Part shown: positions 54,280-64,000 of the stretch, piece by piece
How the letters are laid out: each line of letters begins with the position of its first letter
Numbering within the stretch: position 1 is the first letter of the stretch
Made by a program: the position numbers and the translations under genes
Assembly (NCBI RefSeq): GCF_003324165.1
Contig: NW_025407837.1
Coordinates: forward strand, 558,001 to 622,000
From: Naegleria lovaniensis
Lineage: Eukaryota; Heterolobosea; Eutetramitea; Acrasida; Naegleriidae
Length of the DNA: 64,000 bases
Direction: 5' to 3'
The notes under the pieces: generated by a model
Database searches by the model: none
Told to the model about the DNA's origin: nothing
What the model saw: only the letters and a program-made list of their open reading frames with translations

Positions 54280-55602
54280 ATGGCCAAAGTCATCATTCAA
54301 CCCGATGAATTAACCACTGCTGCTTCCGTCCTCTCTCTATCCCCTCTCGAGATCAAATTCTCAGCTCCTGCTCGACTCTATCGTTCAAACTTTTCCTCGG
54401 AATGGGAATATTCAGGAGCTCATGGTATTGTAACCGTCAATGTGGATAAAGCTTCCTCCTCATGTTTCATCCGCTTGGTTGATCTCTCTCGTAAAACCAT
54501 TGCCATGGAACAAGAATGTTATGAAGGCTTTGAATATTTAATCTTGGCCGATAATTTCCATGCGTTTGAAAGTGATGATCATTTTGTTGGTTTATTGTTT
54601 GCAGAACGTTTTGATGCAGCCTTGTTTGGGAAACAAGTGAGTCAATTGATACGTTTAACAAGTGGAGGAAGTATCAATGCTCCTCCAACAATGAATGCAT
54701 TACCAAAACCAACACGTACTTCATCGGCCGATGTTACTACTGGTGCAGGTAGTCCAACACTTCATCCTCAACCACCTGTGAAGAGAGTGGTTACTACTAC
54801 GACTAGTACTACAACAGCAACAACAACAACTCCAACAAAATCAGTAGAACCTGAAAAGAGAGAAACTGGTGGTAGTTTCTTGAGTAAATTCTGGTCCAAG
54901 GATAAAAAACAAGTTCCTGACAAGTCAACGATCAAAATTTCGGGACCCAAGATTGACAAGTTTAAACACGTTTCACATATTGGATTTGATCCAAAGAAGG
55001 GTTTCACTGAAATTCCAGAAGAGTGGAAGCACATCTTTGAAAAGGCTGGAATTTCTGAAGATGAGTTGAAGGATAAGAAAACTGCCAAGTTTTTGATGCA
55101 AACCATTGCTACAGTAGGAGGTGACAGCGGAAATGCAACATTTGCAACTCCACCACCCCCAATGGAAACAGGAAATTTACCAAAACCTCCTGGAAGTAGA
55201 CCTCCTCCACCGCCATTTAAGGGCGCATCCAGTAGTAGCAGCAGTACTAGCACAGGTGGCACTGGTGGTGGATTTGTTCCTCCTCCTCCAACAAATGTAC
55301 CAATTGTTGCCAATAATATTCCTCCACCACCTTCTTTGGGTCAAACAGTTTCTGTATCAAGCCCATCGGGTGGTGATGAGAGCGGCGGAGGTTACTCTGG
55401 AATGGACATGTTGTCAGAAATTAGATCTAAAAAGCTAAAAACTGTCAAGCAAGAGGATTTACCTGACGTTTCTCGTATGCAAGAGAGTGAGCAAAATAGC
55501 TTGGCTCACACTCTTCAAAAAGCCATGGAGCTCAGAAGAGCCAAAGTTGAAATGTCAAGTGAGGAAGATGATGACGATGAAGACGATGATTGGGAATTGT
55601 AA
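54280..55602 (+). CDS. WAS: WASP (Wiskott-Aldrich syndrome protein) homologue
   Basis: 440 aa, ATG 54280. Nucleates branched actin through the Arp2/3 complex downstream of Rho-family GTPases. Domains in order: WH1 at residues 1-125 (FSAPARLYR, GIVTVNVDK, FIRLVDLSR), basic region near 200, CRIB/GBD at ~219-236 (ISGPKIDKFKHVSHIGFD), proline-rich segments (PPPPM, RPPPPPF, FVPPPPT, PPPPSLG), a WH2 at ~375 (MDMLSEIRSKKLKTV), a central helix (LAHTLQKAMELRRA) and an acidic end DDDDEDDDWEL with the conserved Trp. All parts needed for activity are present and in order, so the gene looks functional. The antisense frame at 54768-55313 is a shadow. Confidence 0.95.
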   Translation: MAKVIIQPDELTTAASVLSLSPLEIKFSAPARLYRSNFSSEWEYSGAHGIVTVNVDKASSSCFIRLVDLSRKTIAMEQECYEGFEYLILADNFHAFESDDHFVGLLFAERFDAALFGKQVSQLIRLTSGGSINAPPTMNALPKPTRTSSADVTTGAGSPTLHPQPPVKRVVTTTTSTTTATTTTPTKSVEPEKRETGGSFLSKFWSKDKKQVPDKSTIKISGPKIDKFKHVSHIGFDPKKGFTEIPEEWKHIFEKAGISEDELKDKKTAKFLMQTIATVGGDSGNATFATPPPPMETGNLPKPPGSRPPPPPFKGASSSSSSTSTGGTGGGFVPPPPTNVPIVANNIPPPPSLGQTVSVSSPSGGDESGGGYSGMDMLSEIRSKKLKTVKQEDLPDVSRMQESEQNSLAHTLQKAMELRRAKVEMSSEEDDDDEDDDWEL

Positions 55603-55743
55603 ATGTAACTTGTCAACTCGTGATTTGTTATTTATATTTGCCTATTTATTATCAATAAATTTTAAAGTGACATTCTTCAATTTTACATGAATTTGTTTTA
55701 GGGTGTCATGTTAAAATTGTAAAATTCATCACAATGGTTCAAT

Positions 55744-57014
55744 TTACAACACTTCAACAGGCTGTGAAGTGGATGGTTGGCTACTGGAATCTTGTGAAGA
55801 TTCGGCAACGCTTGTAGTGTTGTTTGGTGCATGAGCTGTTGCTGCATTATCGGTTGTGTCAGTGGCTGTCGATTGTGATGCGGTAGGTGTTGATGGTGTC
55901 GTTGTTGCAGTGGTCGTTGAGGATGGCGTGGTACTAGTAGCCACAGAAAAACTCTTGAGTGGTGGCAAGTATTGCTTGCTTTCATAAATTAAGGCCGACA
56001 AGGTAGCCAAATTATCCACACTTCTTTTCAAGTGAGTTTGGATGTTTTGAACTGTTTGATGTGTTCTTCCCATTCCATTGCCTAATCGTGTCAATTCAAC
56101 ATTTACATGCTCCAATGCGCTGTGATACTTATTGTGCAGCAAACTCGCCAATTGTTCATTACAATGTTTCAATTCCTTAATTCGAGATGTCACTTTGATT
56201 GGAATTGCATTTGGATTCTTTGATTCAGGATTGGTTGTCATTTCTCCAGTGAAGGCTTTCTTAAACTTTTCCACAGGCTCTGCCAGAGTTGCCACTTGTA
56301 ATTCAGATTTAAGTTTGTTCAATACTCCAGAAAAGTATGTTGAATAACTTGGTGAACCACCTGTCTTTTCCAAAGATGGGGTAGATGGAGTAGTTGTTGG
56401 TTTTGCTGAACTCAGCGAAGAATCTTGCTGTTGCAATGTTGTTTGAGAAGAAGAAGAAGGGATTGATGAAGCTGCATTGGATTCCGATGGTTGTGATTGT
56501 TGTTGTTGATCCACAGTAGAAGCTTGTTGTGATCCGGTCAATGTCGTAGTTGCAGCAATTACATTGGTCTTGAATGATTTCCATAATGATGAAAAAGAAG
56601 GTGAAGATACAGGAGTGGTAATTGCAGAGGACGTGGTGGTATGGCTTGATGTAGAATTTTCATCATCCGATGATCTGTTTCTTGTTGGGCGTTCATGTTG
56701 TTATTCTGCTTTGAAGGTATATTCTCCACTGATTTTTCAATAGAAGTAGTAGTAGCAGTATTATTGGTAGTGTTCTGTACTTGTTGATCATCCATGTTGG
56801 AAGTTGCCGATGAAAAAGCTACTGAATTATTTTGATTGGATGATTGTTGCGGAACGAGAGTGGTTTCTTCTTCTTCTTCTTCTTCATCCTCTTCATCATC
56901 TTCTCCTTCAATTTCTTGAGGTTGGGCTTCATCATTCCGATCATTGGATGGTTCTTCTTCAAATTCTTCGTGTTCCGAGTCTTCACCTTCGATCATTTGA
57001 TGTTCTTCACTCAT
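55744..57014 (-). CDS. Acidic, Ser/Thr-rich protein with C-terminal coiled coil; frame break
   Basis: Start ATG 57014 (MSEEHQMIEGEDSE). An acidic N-terminus (E/D runs) is read in one frame to 56559; from about 56695 the natural continuation lies in the next frame (ERPTRNRSSDDENS then LWKSFKTNVIAA) down to the stop at 55744. One base seems to be missing between 56560 and 56695. The conserved-looking part is a helical region, RIKELKHCNEQLASLLHNKY to GRTHQTVQNIQTHLKRSV, flanked by Ser/Thr-rich tails. It may be a BLOC-1/BORC-type small coiled-coil subunit, but that is weak. It is convergent with WASP (141-bp spacer) and 44 bp downstream of the PPR-like gene. Confidence 0.6.
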
Positions 57015-57058
57015 TTTTTAATAATATTAAATAAAAATCTTTATTTAAAATTTCCCAT

Positions 57059-59991
57059 TCAAAGATCTTCCTTGTGAAGAAACGGAGTATGAATGGATTC
57101 TAGATTTGTAGAGGATAATTGAAAATGTTTTTGGAGAAGTGCTGATGTTGGATGAATGAGTGGTGGTGGCTTGACTTGTGTTGTTCCATCTCCACCAGAT
57201 GGTTGATTGCTTTGTGAAGAGTGTGTCGAGGAATTCGAAGAGTGGACATTATTACTTTCTGGTTGTGTCAATAATTCTGAGATTGAGAATGTGGTATCGT
57301 GTTCATAATATTCGTTCAATAATTTTGATAATTGTTCAATCCATGCAAGAGAGTCGACGCCTCTAACCTTCTTGTCAATACCTTCAATGTCCATAGCTGC
57401 TCTAGTTTTCATGATTAATAAAATGTATTGAATTAATGTTCGCATATGAGGTGCTTCTTTGAGAATGATCTCAACAATCATACGTAACGTGATCGAGTTA
57501 GGATATTGCTTGTGTTGAGCCATTTTATCCAATATTGGCTTCATTAATTTCATTCTTGATGTTAAAGGGCTCAAGTTAATAATTCGTAACAATTGTGTAT
57601 AGTGAACAACATCCAAAAAATCCTCGTCATAGGTCTCGAGTAATTCAATTGCTTTGTTGAGAACGTTCATGTCAACATTGTCTCCAGACACGACTGTTGA
57701 AAGGAAGAGAGAAATAAATCTAGGATTGCATGCTATTAACTCTCTAGGATAATATTTTGAGATGATTGTTGTGAGTTTTTTCAACATGGTCTCTCCGTCC
57801 ATACGATTGAGTTGCATAAATTTGATCATGACAGATCCAAGACTTGAAAGAAGGTCCGCAGTAGGTTCAATTGTTCTCTTTTCAAAACAAGTTTCCATGT
57901 TATCAATTATTTTCTGAATTGGATAATCATGCGTGTCCTGGTCTGAAAGTACCAAAGACTTCCAAATGTTGAAATAAATGTTGAAAGTTTGAGCCGAGTA
58001 TGGAGCCAAATAGTGACTATTAGCCTTATCAGTTGTATAATATTTCATGAGTACAACGGAATCTGCTTTTCGTTTTAAATAGTAACATGTGGTAAGCGCC
58101 CAATTTACAATCTCTGTGTTGATAGATTTTGCAGTCTTTAAATACCTCGTAAAGTAGCTCAAATTAATGCTATTTCTACATAGAGCCATCATTATTGATA
58201 CCAAAATGCGATCGTTCATTGCAATATTCCAATGGTTCATAACAGCTGTCACTGCCTTGATGTCACCTTCGCTAATGTCAACATATGGGTTGCATGTATG
58301 TAAAAAGTAAAAGTAACTTTTCAAGAAAGGCTCATCTGGTTTCAACTTCAATTCCGATAGTACATTAATAATTTGTTTTCCTTTTTCGAAAAGGGTTATT
58401 CTGATGTGTGGATCTTTTGTTCGACTCACGAAAAATGAATATCCCTTAATAACTATTGCTAGAGTTGCAATATTGAGATGGTTGGGAAAGCGTTTCTTGG
58501 TCTCCTCGAAAACATCAAGAGCTTGAATTTCTCCAAGTTCAATTAAATTGTTCAATAATGTGTTAATTGATTTGGTATTGCTGTCTAAAAATTGAGAGAG
58601 TGTTGTCAACAAGTATTTGGACATTTCTGGTCTCTTGTATTTGGAGCATTCGTTCAAAAACACTGAAAGAAGGCGTTGAATATTTTTCAGAGGTTTCGTT
58701 TCTTGGGGCAGTACATTAAAGGTCATTGAAGAATAGCCTGGTACCATTTCTGCATTGAACACAGAGAGAGGGTTGTATGTTTCACTTGATTGAAAAAGGG
58801 TTTCTATTAATCGTTTGAGGGCCTCGAGTTTGTTCTCTCGAATATATGCAAAAAGTAAAACCCTATAATGTTTCCAATCAATCTCCACGTTCAATTTGAT
58901 CATGTGTAATAAAACGTATTGAACCTTGACATGGAGTGGTACAGTTTCGATATATCCAAGTTTTTCTGATAGTTTTTTGTCACCCTCAATGATTAATTGA
59001 TCAAATGATGAGTCCTCAAAATTTAAGTCGTATCGCTCCAACAAGCAACACAAAAACATTTTGAATGAAAGCTTATCTATGGGTATGTCACTCTTAATAT
59101 CCGAGGATTTACGATAATGTCTCGTAGTTTGCTTTGATGTACTAATTAATGTAGACAAGTGATTGGGTGAATTTGATTCTAATGAGAATTCTTGAATTTT
59201 TCCTCCCGATAAGAGAAAATTCCAAATATTTTGTAAAAGCAAATATTCTTGATTCAAATTGGTGCAAAAGCATGAAAGAAAATATCGGAGACTCAGTGTA
59301 GACATGACACCTAACTCGTAATAAAATTTTGCCAAGCTGATAGATGTTGGGAGATGTTTGTGTTTCTTGGCCACAATATATAAAATGTAGTGATAAAATG
59401 ATGGAGTTAGCAAATGTCTTTCGTTAGCGTACTTCTTTTGCAGGGAATGGAAGGCTCTCACTGCTGTCGATACCTGTTTGGTATCCTTGGGTTTTTTCTT
59501 TATCTGCAGTAAGCAATCTTGAACGTCTTGAGGAAGTAGAAGGAAATCAGGGAACAGTTCAGATTTTTCTTCTGTATTGACTTCATTCATGGTTCATTTT
59601 CTACTTCCTCTGTCTCTTCGTCCTCCATGAATTCAAAAGCATTTGAGCTATTCGCAGTGTCATCATCATTATTTTCGTTCAATTTTTTCAAGAATGTTAT
59701 TTTCGAGTAATAATTGCATGGCTGTTCTGTCAAGTAAATATTGTTCTTGACAAGTATATAATTGCTATTGCTCGTATGATGGTTCTTTGAATTATTTAAC
59801 AAAATTAATTTTGAATGGTGTTGCGACCCATTACTCCGATTATTCACAAGTGATGGACCTGCTATTATTCTTGATGATACAGACAACATCCAATAACCCG
59901 AATGCCATGTGGTTGAACAAAGTGATGATGATGAAGGCGTAACCGAGCGAGATGATGAGGCTGCCTTCCATAATCGTTGTTGGCGAGACAT
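57059..59991 (-). CDS. Large mitochondrial PPR-like protein; probable frame break near the N-terminus
   Basis: The main frame (59590 to 57059, 843 aa) is all helical with PPR-like pairs: FNAEMVPGYSSMTFNVL, LNNLIELGEIQALDVFEE, IATLAIVIKGYSFF and TLRMIVEIILKEAPHM. The upstream frame from ATG 59991 (MSRQQRLWKAASSSRS), after an A-run, has the basic Ser-rich look of a mitochondrial presequence and ends with TGA at 59587, overlapping the main-frame ATG by four bases. The two are probably one gene with one base missing near 59590, since the main frame has no promoter space of its own. If they are separate, the first encodes a ~134-aa mitochondrial protein. Likely an organellar RNA-binding factor. 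Confidence 0.62.
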
Positions 59992-60363
59992 TTTTTTCAA
60001 AAAACAAAAAAATACACAAACCACAAAACCAAAATATTTCGGAATAAAATGCTGAAAAACAGCATAAAAGAGGACACAAGATTGCGCCAAGATTTCAAAG
60101 CAACAGTAACCCTCACACTAAATACAGCCTCCACTTTTCGTTATGAAGGTCGTACTTAGAGCCAGAGGAGTGATACCCTTGTTCAGTGCTTCCAATACAC
60201 TGCTGTCAATTTCAGACGCGGATTTGTCCTACATGGCCCTGACATTTTGAATTTTTCTTACAAGAGGTCACTATTGGTTATGATTTTATTATTTGTGAAT
60301 GAAATAATTCGAGACTTGTCCCGTTGCTGATGATGAAAAAAGAGCTTATCAACTCTTAAAAAA
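59992..60363. other. Divergent promoter region
   Basis: 372 bp between the start of the PPR-like gene and that of the torsin-like gene. The minus-strand frame is open upstream to 60090 but ATG 59991 has the better A-run context. No RNA gene or repeat is recognised. Confidence 0.45.
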
Positions 60364-62070
60364 ATGCACACATCCTATGGCAAAGCCTTTTCCGCAAGAG
60401 CACCAAAGCAAATACTTTTCATTAGCTTGTTGTGGATCTGTGTTTGGATTGTGGTGCTGGTGCAGGGCAAAGAGAGTCTTTTTACAAAGGTTCGGAATCG
60501 GTTGTTGGGTGCTTCTAATATTCATGATGAATTGCGAGTCGGAGATGATAACGATGAAATAAGACAAGAAACTAATTTATATTTGCAACGATTGTCAACA
60601 TTACTGAAGGAAAATATTTACAATCCGGTTCATAAGTCAGCTATTGAATTTTATATTCGGAATTGGTATAGGCAATCAACCACGCCACTGGTGCTTTTTG
60701 CTACTGGGAGACCAGGTACAGGTAAAACAAAAACGTTTAATTGTATTTCAGAAGCGTTTTTTGGATGCTCTCAACAACAACAAGGAAAACACAAATGTTA
60801 TTTGCAAATTAATGGAATGGATTATAGAAATGAACAAAATTTGACAGTAATTGAGAGTGATCTTTCGAAACATGTCATTGATTTTATTAACAAGCGCTAC
60901 AAGACATGCAACTTGATCATCATTTTAACGGAATATCAACAAGTGGTGCATTATCCAATAGCATCTCTTATTGTGTCCTTACAAAGTAGTAGATCTGCAA
61001 CACGCTTAAAACCTTTTGTAAATTTAGGAAATGTCATGTTTTTACTCTCCGGAAATAAGGCATATGAAGGTAGCGTGCCTGACGAAAGTCTAATGAAAAT
61101 GTCAGAATCTGGTGAAGTGTCTCAAGTACAAAGTAGCAATACAATGAAGAGTCGTCCCAAAACATCTGAAATTGACAGGAGAATTGAGAATGATGTTCAA
61201 TATATTAATGAAATTAATCCTCTCTCTCCATTTGATCAGAAGCTCACTGGATTAACTACAGAAATCAAGAATACATATCTACAAAAAGCTCGTTCTCTAT
61301 TTACATTACAGAATACTGCAGTATTTACATTCAAGCTTAAATCGGAACAATTACAAGAGGTTATGAAGCTGAAAGTAGGTATTGCTCTTACAGCAGAATT
61401 ATTCAATTATTGAACGTAATTCAAGATACGTGAATATATTTACATGATCCATAACCTGAATTCAAATATTATTATTGACATGGACATTACTGAGGCTTCC
61501 AGGTTGTTGTTGAACCATCTAATTCAAACATCTAAATGCTTCTATTCTAGACCTGGAGGAGCAATTCAACATTACATGCAGTCATGGTTTAAGAGTATTG
61601 TGATGAATAGCAATGAAGATGGTTTATTGTTATCGACACACGATATTCTAACCAATTCACACACAATCACCTTAGCCTCATACAAGTTTTCACAAATTGA
61701 AAACTTGAAATGTGAATTTAAAGAACAGAGTATATTGGCGAAAATGCTAAATATTTATAACAATAACAAGCAATTTTCCAGATATATTCAAAGCTCCAAG
61801 AATATTCAGATTGAATGCAAGTTAAAAAAGATTGACAATGTTGAAATTGTTTACCTTCGTCCATCAGGTACCTTAGTTAAATTGGTAAATTGGGTGACCC
61901 GTACGCAATATTTCAAGTTTCCAGAATCCACCATTCAGCAGTACAAATCAAAACAAAAAGAAATAGACTTGGCCACGACGCCCAGACTTTGTTTTCCAAC
62001 TGAAACAACCAATTTATATGCATCAGATTTCAAGCAAGCCTCTGACCATACGTACACACAATTGTGTTAG
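60364..62070 (+). CDS. Torsin-like AAA+ ATPase with N-terminal membrane/signal segment, 2 exons
   Basis: Exons 60364-61374 and 61426-62070 (51-nt intron, donor GTAGGT) give 551 aa. A hydrophobic segment (QILFISLLWICVWIVVLVQG, residues 16-35) is a signal anchor or signal peptide to the ER. Then NPVHKSAIEFYIRNW precedes Walker A GRPGTGKT at residues 115-122, as in torsins and ClpB. Walker B is weak (NLIIILTEYQQ: Thr replaces Asp, Glu is kept). Sensor 1 is VMFLLSGNKA. The exon join KLKIREYIYMI and the SRPGGAIQHYM sensor-2 region match the small C-terminal domain. Torsins act in the ER and nuclear envelope with LAP1/LULL1 activators; no activator is visible here. Start: ATG 60364 after a run of seven A. 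Confidence 0.68.
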
Positions 62071-62215
62071 AGGAGATATTGATGTAATTTTTTCACAGAA
62101 TATTTCACGTAAAGTCTCACATACTCGTTCTCGGAGTTACTTGATTTTGAAATCAAACTCTGCTGTCAATTATTAAAACTTGAACATCGCCCACGATCAA
62201 ACAACATTCTAAAAA

Positions 62216-63192
62216 ATGGCATCAAGCAAGGTTTGGAATTCACGAACGAGTTCCTTCATTATTGTAACGATCATTTTGATCGTCCTCCTTATTCCAACGA
62301 ATGATCATCAAATACAAGCACAACAACAGGAAGAATTTTATGATCCAACGGTTGGTCCAACGTACGAAAAACCACATTTTCGGAGAGCAGAACAAGTGAA
62401 CAAGAATTTGACTGAAGGATTAAATTTTCATTTCGAAAGTCCCGATCCGAAATTATTAATTGATGATTTCACTCATCACTCGCTAGATACGGCTTTATAT
62501 ATTGTATTGGGTGGAATTGCTATCTTTTTGTTGTTTTTTCATTGTATTTGAAAAAAGAAGGAAATATTTTGGTTGCCTTCGTTGTAGCACTACTCATTTC
62601 GACCAATATTGTGATTTTGATATTCTTTGGATTCTCTGTAAGAAGTGAAATTATTGAATTTTCTTTGGAGCAACGAGTCAAGTGTCGAGAAACGGAATTG
62701 CAATTTTATGAAATGTGTCGACAGCAAACAACTCTCTCTGTCACTGATTTTCTAACAGGAAGAGCAATTTTGAAAGATGGAGAGAAAATTAGCCAAGATT
62801 GCTCCAAACTCATTTCAAGTCATGTTTATTGCGATGCCTCAAAACACTTTACAAATTATTTTCAGGTTCTCAACCGAGTTGTGGGAAGAAGTGCAGCTGA
62901 GGTGACAAATGCATTCTTTGGAAATTTAACATTTTCATCATTGAGTTGCTTGATCCTTTTTGCGAATATTATCTTTGCTTATGTTCTGCTTGCCATTTAC
63001 TTTTTCGGTAAAGTCCTTGTGGCCACTCTGGATAAATTTCTTGCGGCCAAAGAGCAAGTTCGTAGGGAAGTCGTTCACGAGCATAAAAAAATCAGTAATT
63101 TCAATAGTGGAGATAAATCAGAGATGGTTGGGCAAACTTTTGATGATTCTCAATCCGTTGTAAACGCAGAAAAAGACGGTGAGGATGAGTAA
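62216..63192 (+). CDS. Hypothetical multi-pass membrane protein; frame break at a T-run
   Basis: Two overlapping frames (62216-62551 and about 62540-63192) read as one protein of about 325 aa if one T is missing from the run at 62534-62539 (LLFF joined to SLYLKKEGNI). It has an N-terminal signal or first helix (IVTIILIVLLIPT), then helices ALYIVLGGIAIFLLF, LVAFVVALLISTNIVILIF and LILFANIIFAYVLLAIYFF. Between helices 3 and 4 is a ~110-residue region with four Cys (KCRETE, MCRQQ, DCSKL, YCDAS), probably disulphide-bonded outside the cytosol. The acidic C-terminus is cytosolic. I do not recognise a family. Confidence 0.58.
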
Positions 63193-63329
63193 GGTCAATA
63201 CATATGATGAAATGCAATATTGTTGTTTTTGACTTGGTCTTCATTGTCATTTCACGACGCATGAAGTAGATCGTGTTGAGAAAACACATCATTTGTAATT
63301 GTTAAATTTGTTGATCATTTGAAGAATTT

Positions 63330-63983
63330 CTATCGTTTGATAATTCTCTGAAACAATCGATCATGTTTCTCGAATTCTTTCAATGTCAATCCAGGAGTCT
63401 TAAATATGCTAATCAAATTTTCTAGAATGACATTCCTTAATGTTGTCATTGACCCATTCTTCTGCATGAGTGTGTCATCCAATACTTGACTCACAGTTTT
63501 TCCATAAACTTTTGTTAACATTTCCAACATTTCTAAAGATGTCACATTTTTCAGAATTGTGTTCTTCATGTAACGTTCCCAAACTTCCTTCTGATCCATG
63601 TTATAAACTTGATGAAATAACCGAATTAATCTCTCACTCAATTCCACAGAATCCAGCTCTACAGCCACTTCAACTACCTGTAGCTGTCTTTCTTTTGAAA
63701 ATCCATCCTCCTCTTGAAAAGTAAATCCATAATATCGATTGAGTACAATTCGATTGAGACCCAATGCGATTGCTTGCACTGGATCATCCCACAAGAATAA
63801 ATTCAAACAAGCTCTCATCACACTCAATTGCAACACAATCAACGGCATGCAAATTCCAATGAGCAATAAATATAATATTGATCTTTTACAAAATAATATT
63901 GAATGATAGGACTGCTTTGGTTTCAAAAATCCGTGAGCTTGAAATCGTTTGGAAAGCTCCCTAGATTTCAATAACTCATCCAT
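63330..63983 (-). CDS. Hypothetical helical membrane protein
   Basis: 217 aa from ATG 63983 (MDELLKSRELSKRF). One hydrophobic segment (ILYLLLIGICMPLIVLQLSV) near residues 36-55 is followed by a mostly helical, charged region with no motif I know (LRNVILENLISIFK, TLKEFEKHDRLFQRI). It may be part of a longer gene whose promoter lies just beyond the window end. It is convergent with the multi-pass membrane protein gene, 137-bp spacer. Confidence 0.55.
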   Translation of the reverse strand: MDELLKSRELSKRFQAHGFLKPKQSYHSILFCKRSILYLLLIGICMPLIVLQLSVMRACLNLFLWDDPVQAIALGLNRIVLNRYYGFTFQEEDGFSKERQLQVVEVAVELDSVELSERLIRLFHQVYNMDQKEVWERYMKNTILKNVTSLEMLEMLTKVYGKTVSQVLDDTLMQKNGSMTTLRNVILENLISIFKTPGLTLKEFEKHDRLFQRIIKR

Positions 63984-64000
63984 ACTCGCACTCTCTAACA

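Noticed and set aside
54768-55313. 181-aa antisense frame in WASP
   Set aside because: Gly/Val-rich shadow of the proline-rich WASP codons.

Overview
The window looks like nuclear DNA of a free-living heterolobosean amoeba, most likely Naegleria or a close relative. This is inferred from several things seen in the sequence: AT-rich DNA packed with about 32 protein genes on both strands, very short spacers, short GT-AG introns in about a third of the genes, TAA, TAG and TGA all used as stops, runs of A directly before many start codons, Asn/Gln/Ser/His-rich tracts, and families typical of Naegleria (DUF4116 repeats, 7TM-RGS proteins, F-box/LRR proteins, collagen-like proteins). I found no rRNA, tRNA, CRISPR array, transposon or virus-like element.

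Layout. 0-9 kb: the C-terminal part of a sugar/cation symporter, then on the minus strand the GTPase DRG2, a MAPKK-like kinase and an Rrg7-type mitochondrial nuclease-fold protein, divergent from the ribosome-biogenesis helicase DDX55/Spb4. 9-23 kb: an unknown low-complexity protein, mitochondrial Met-tRNA synthetase, a 10-exon collagen-like gene, an AGC kinase fused to a WD40 propeller, the dynactin actin-related protein Arp10 and an F-box/LRR protein. 23-36 kb: a small membrane protein, Wee1, a DUF4116 repeat protein, an Integrator subunit 14-like protein, a two-TM receptor with a degenerate cyclase domain, and a PPR protein. 37-50 kb: a DENN protein, a pRiA4b Orf3-like protein, an SLC25A44-like carrier, an apolipoprotein-L-like protein, phosphopantothenoylcysteine synthetase, a 7TM-RGS protein and TFIIE-beta. 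51-64 kb: an F-box/LRR protein, WASP, a coiled-coil protein, a second PPR-like protein, a torsin-like AAA+ ATPase and two unknown membrane proteins.

The genes do not form operons. They are mostly housekeeping and signalling: RNA and transcription (DDX55, TFIIE-beta, INTS14-like), mitochondrial expression (MetRS, two PPR proteins, Rrg7), cytoskeleton and trafficking (WASP, Arp10, DENN), kinases (MAPKK-like, AGC-WD40, Wee1) and membrane sensing (7TM-RGS, pseudo-cyclase receptor).

I rebuilt the exons by hand using conserved protein sequence and reading phase. This gave complete proteins of near-family length for DRG2 (366 aa), the MAPKK-like kinase (498), the collagen-like protein (1077), INTS14-like (818), SLC25A44-like (340), PPCS (335) and the torsin-like protein (551). 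Several other host genes are interrupted by single-base frame breaks, nearly all of the missing-base kind and some at homopolymers, so assembly error is the simplest explanation. The most interesting items are the degenerate-cyclase receptor, the torsin-like and INTS14-like proteins outside their best-known lineages, the AGC-kinase/WD40 fusion, and tiny exons that fall at the same activation-segment site in two different kinases.
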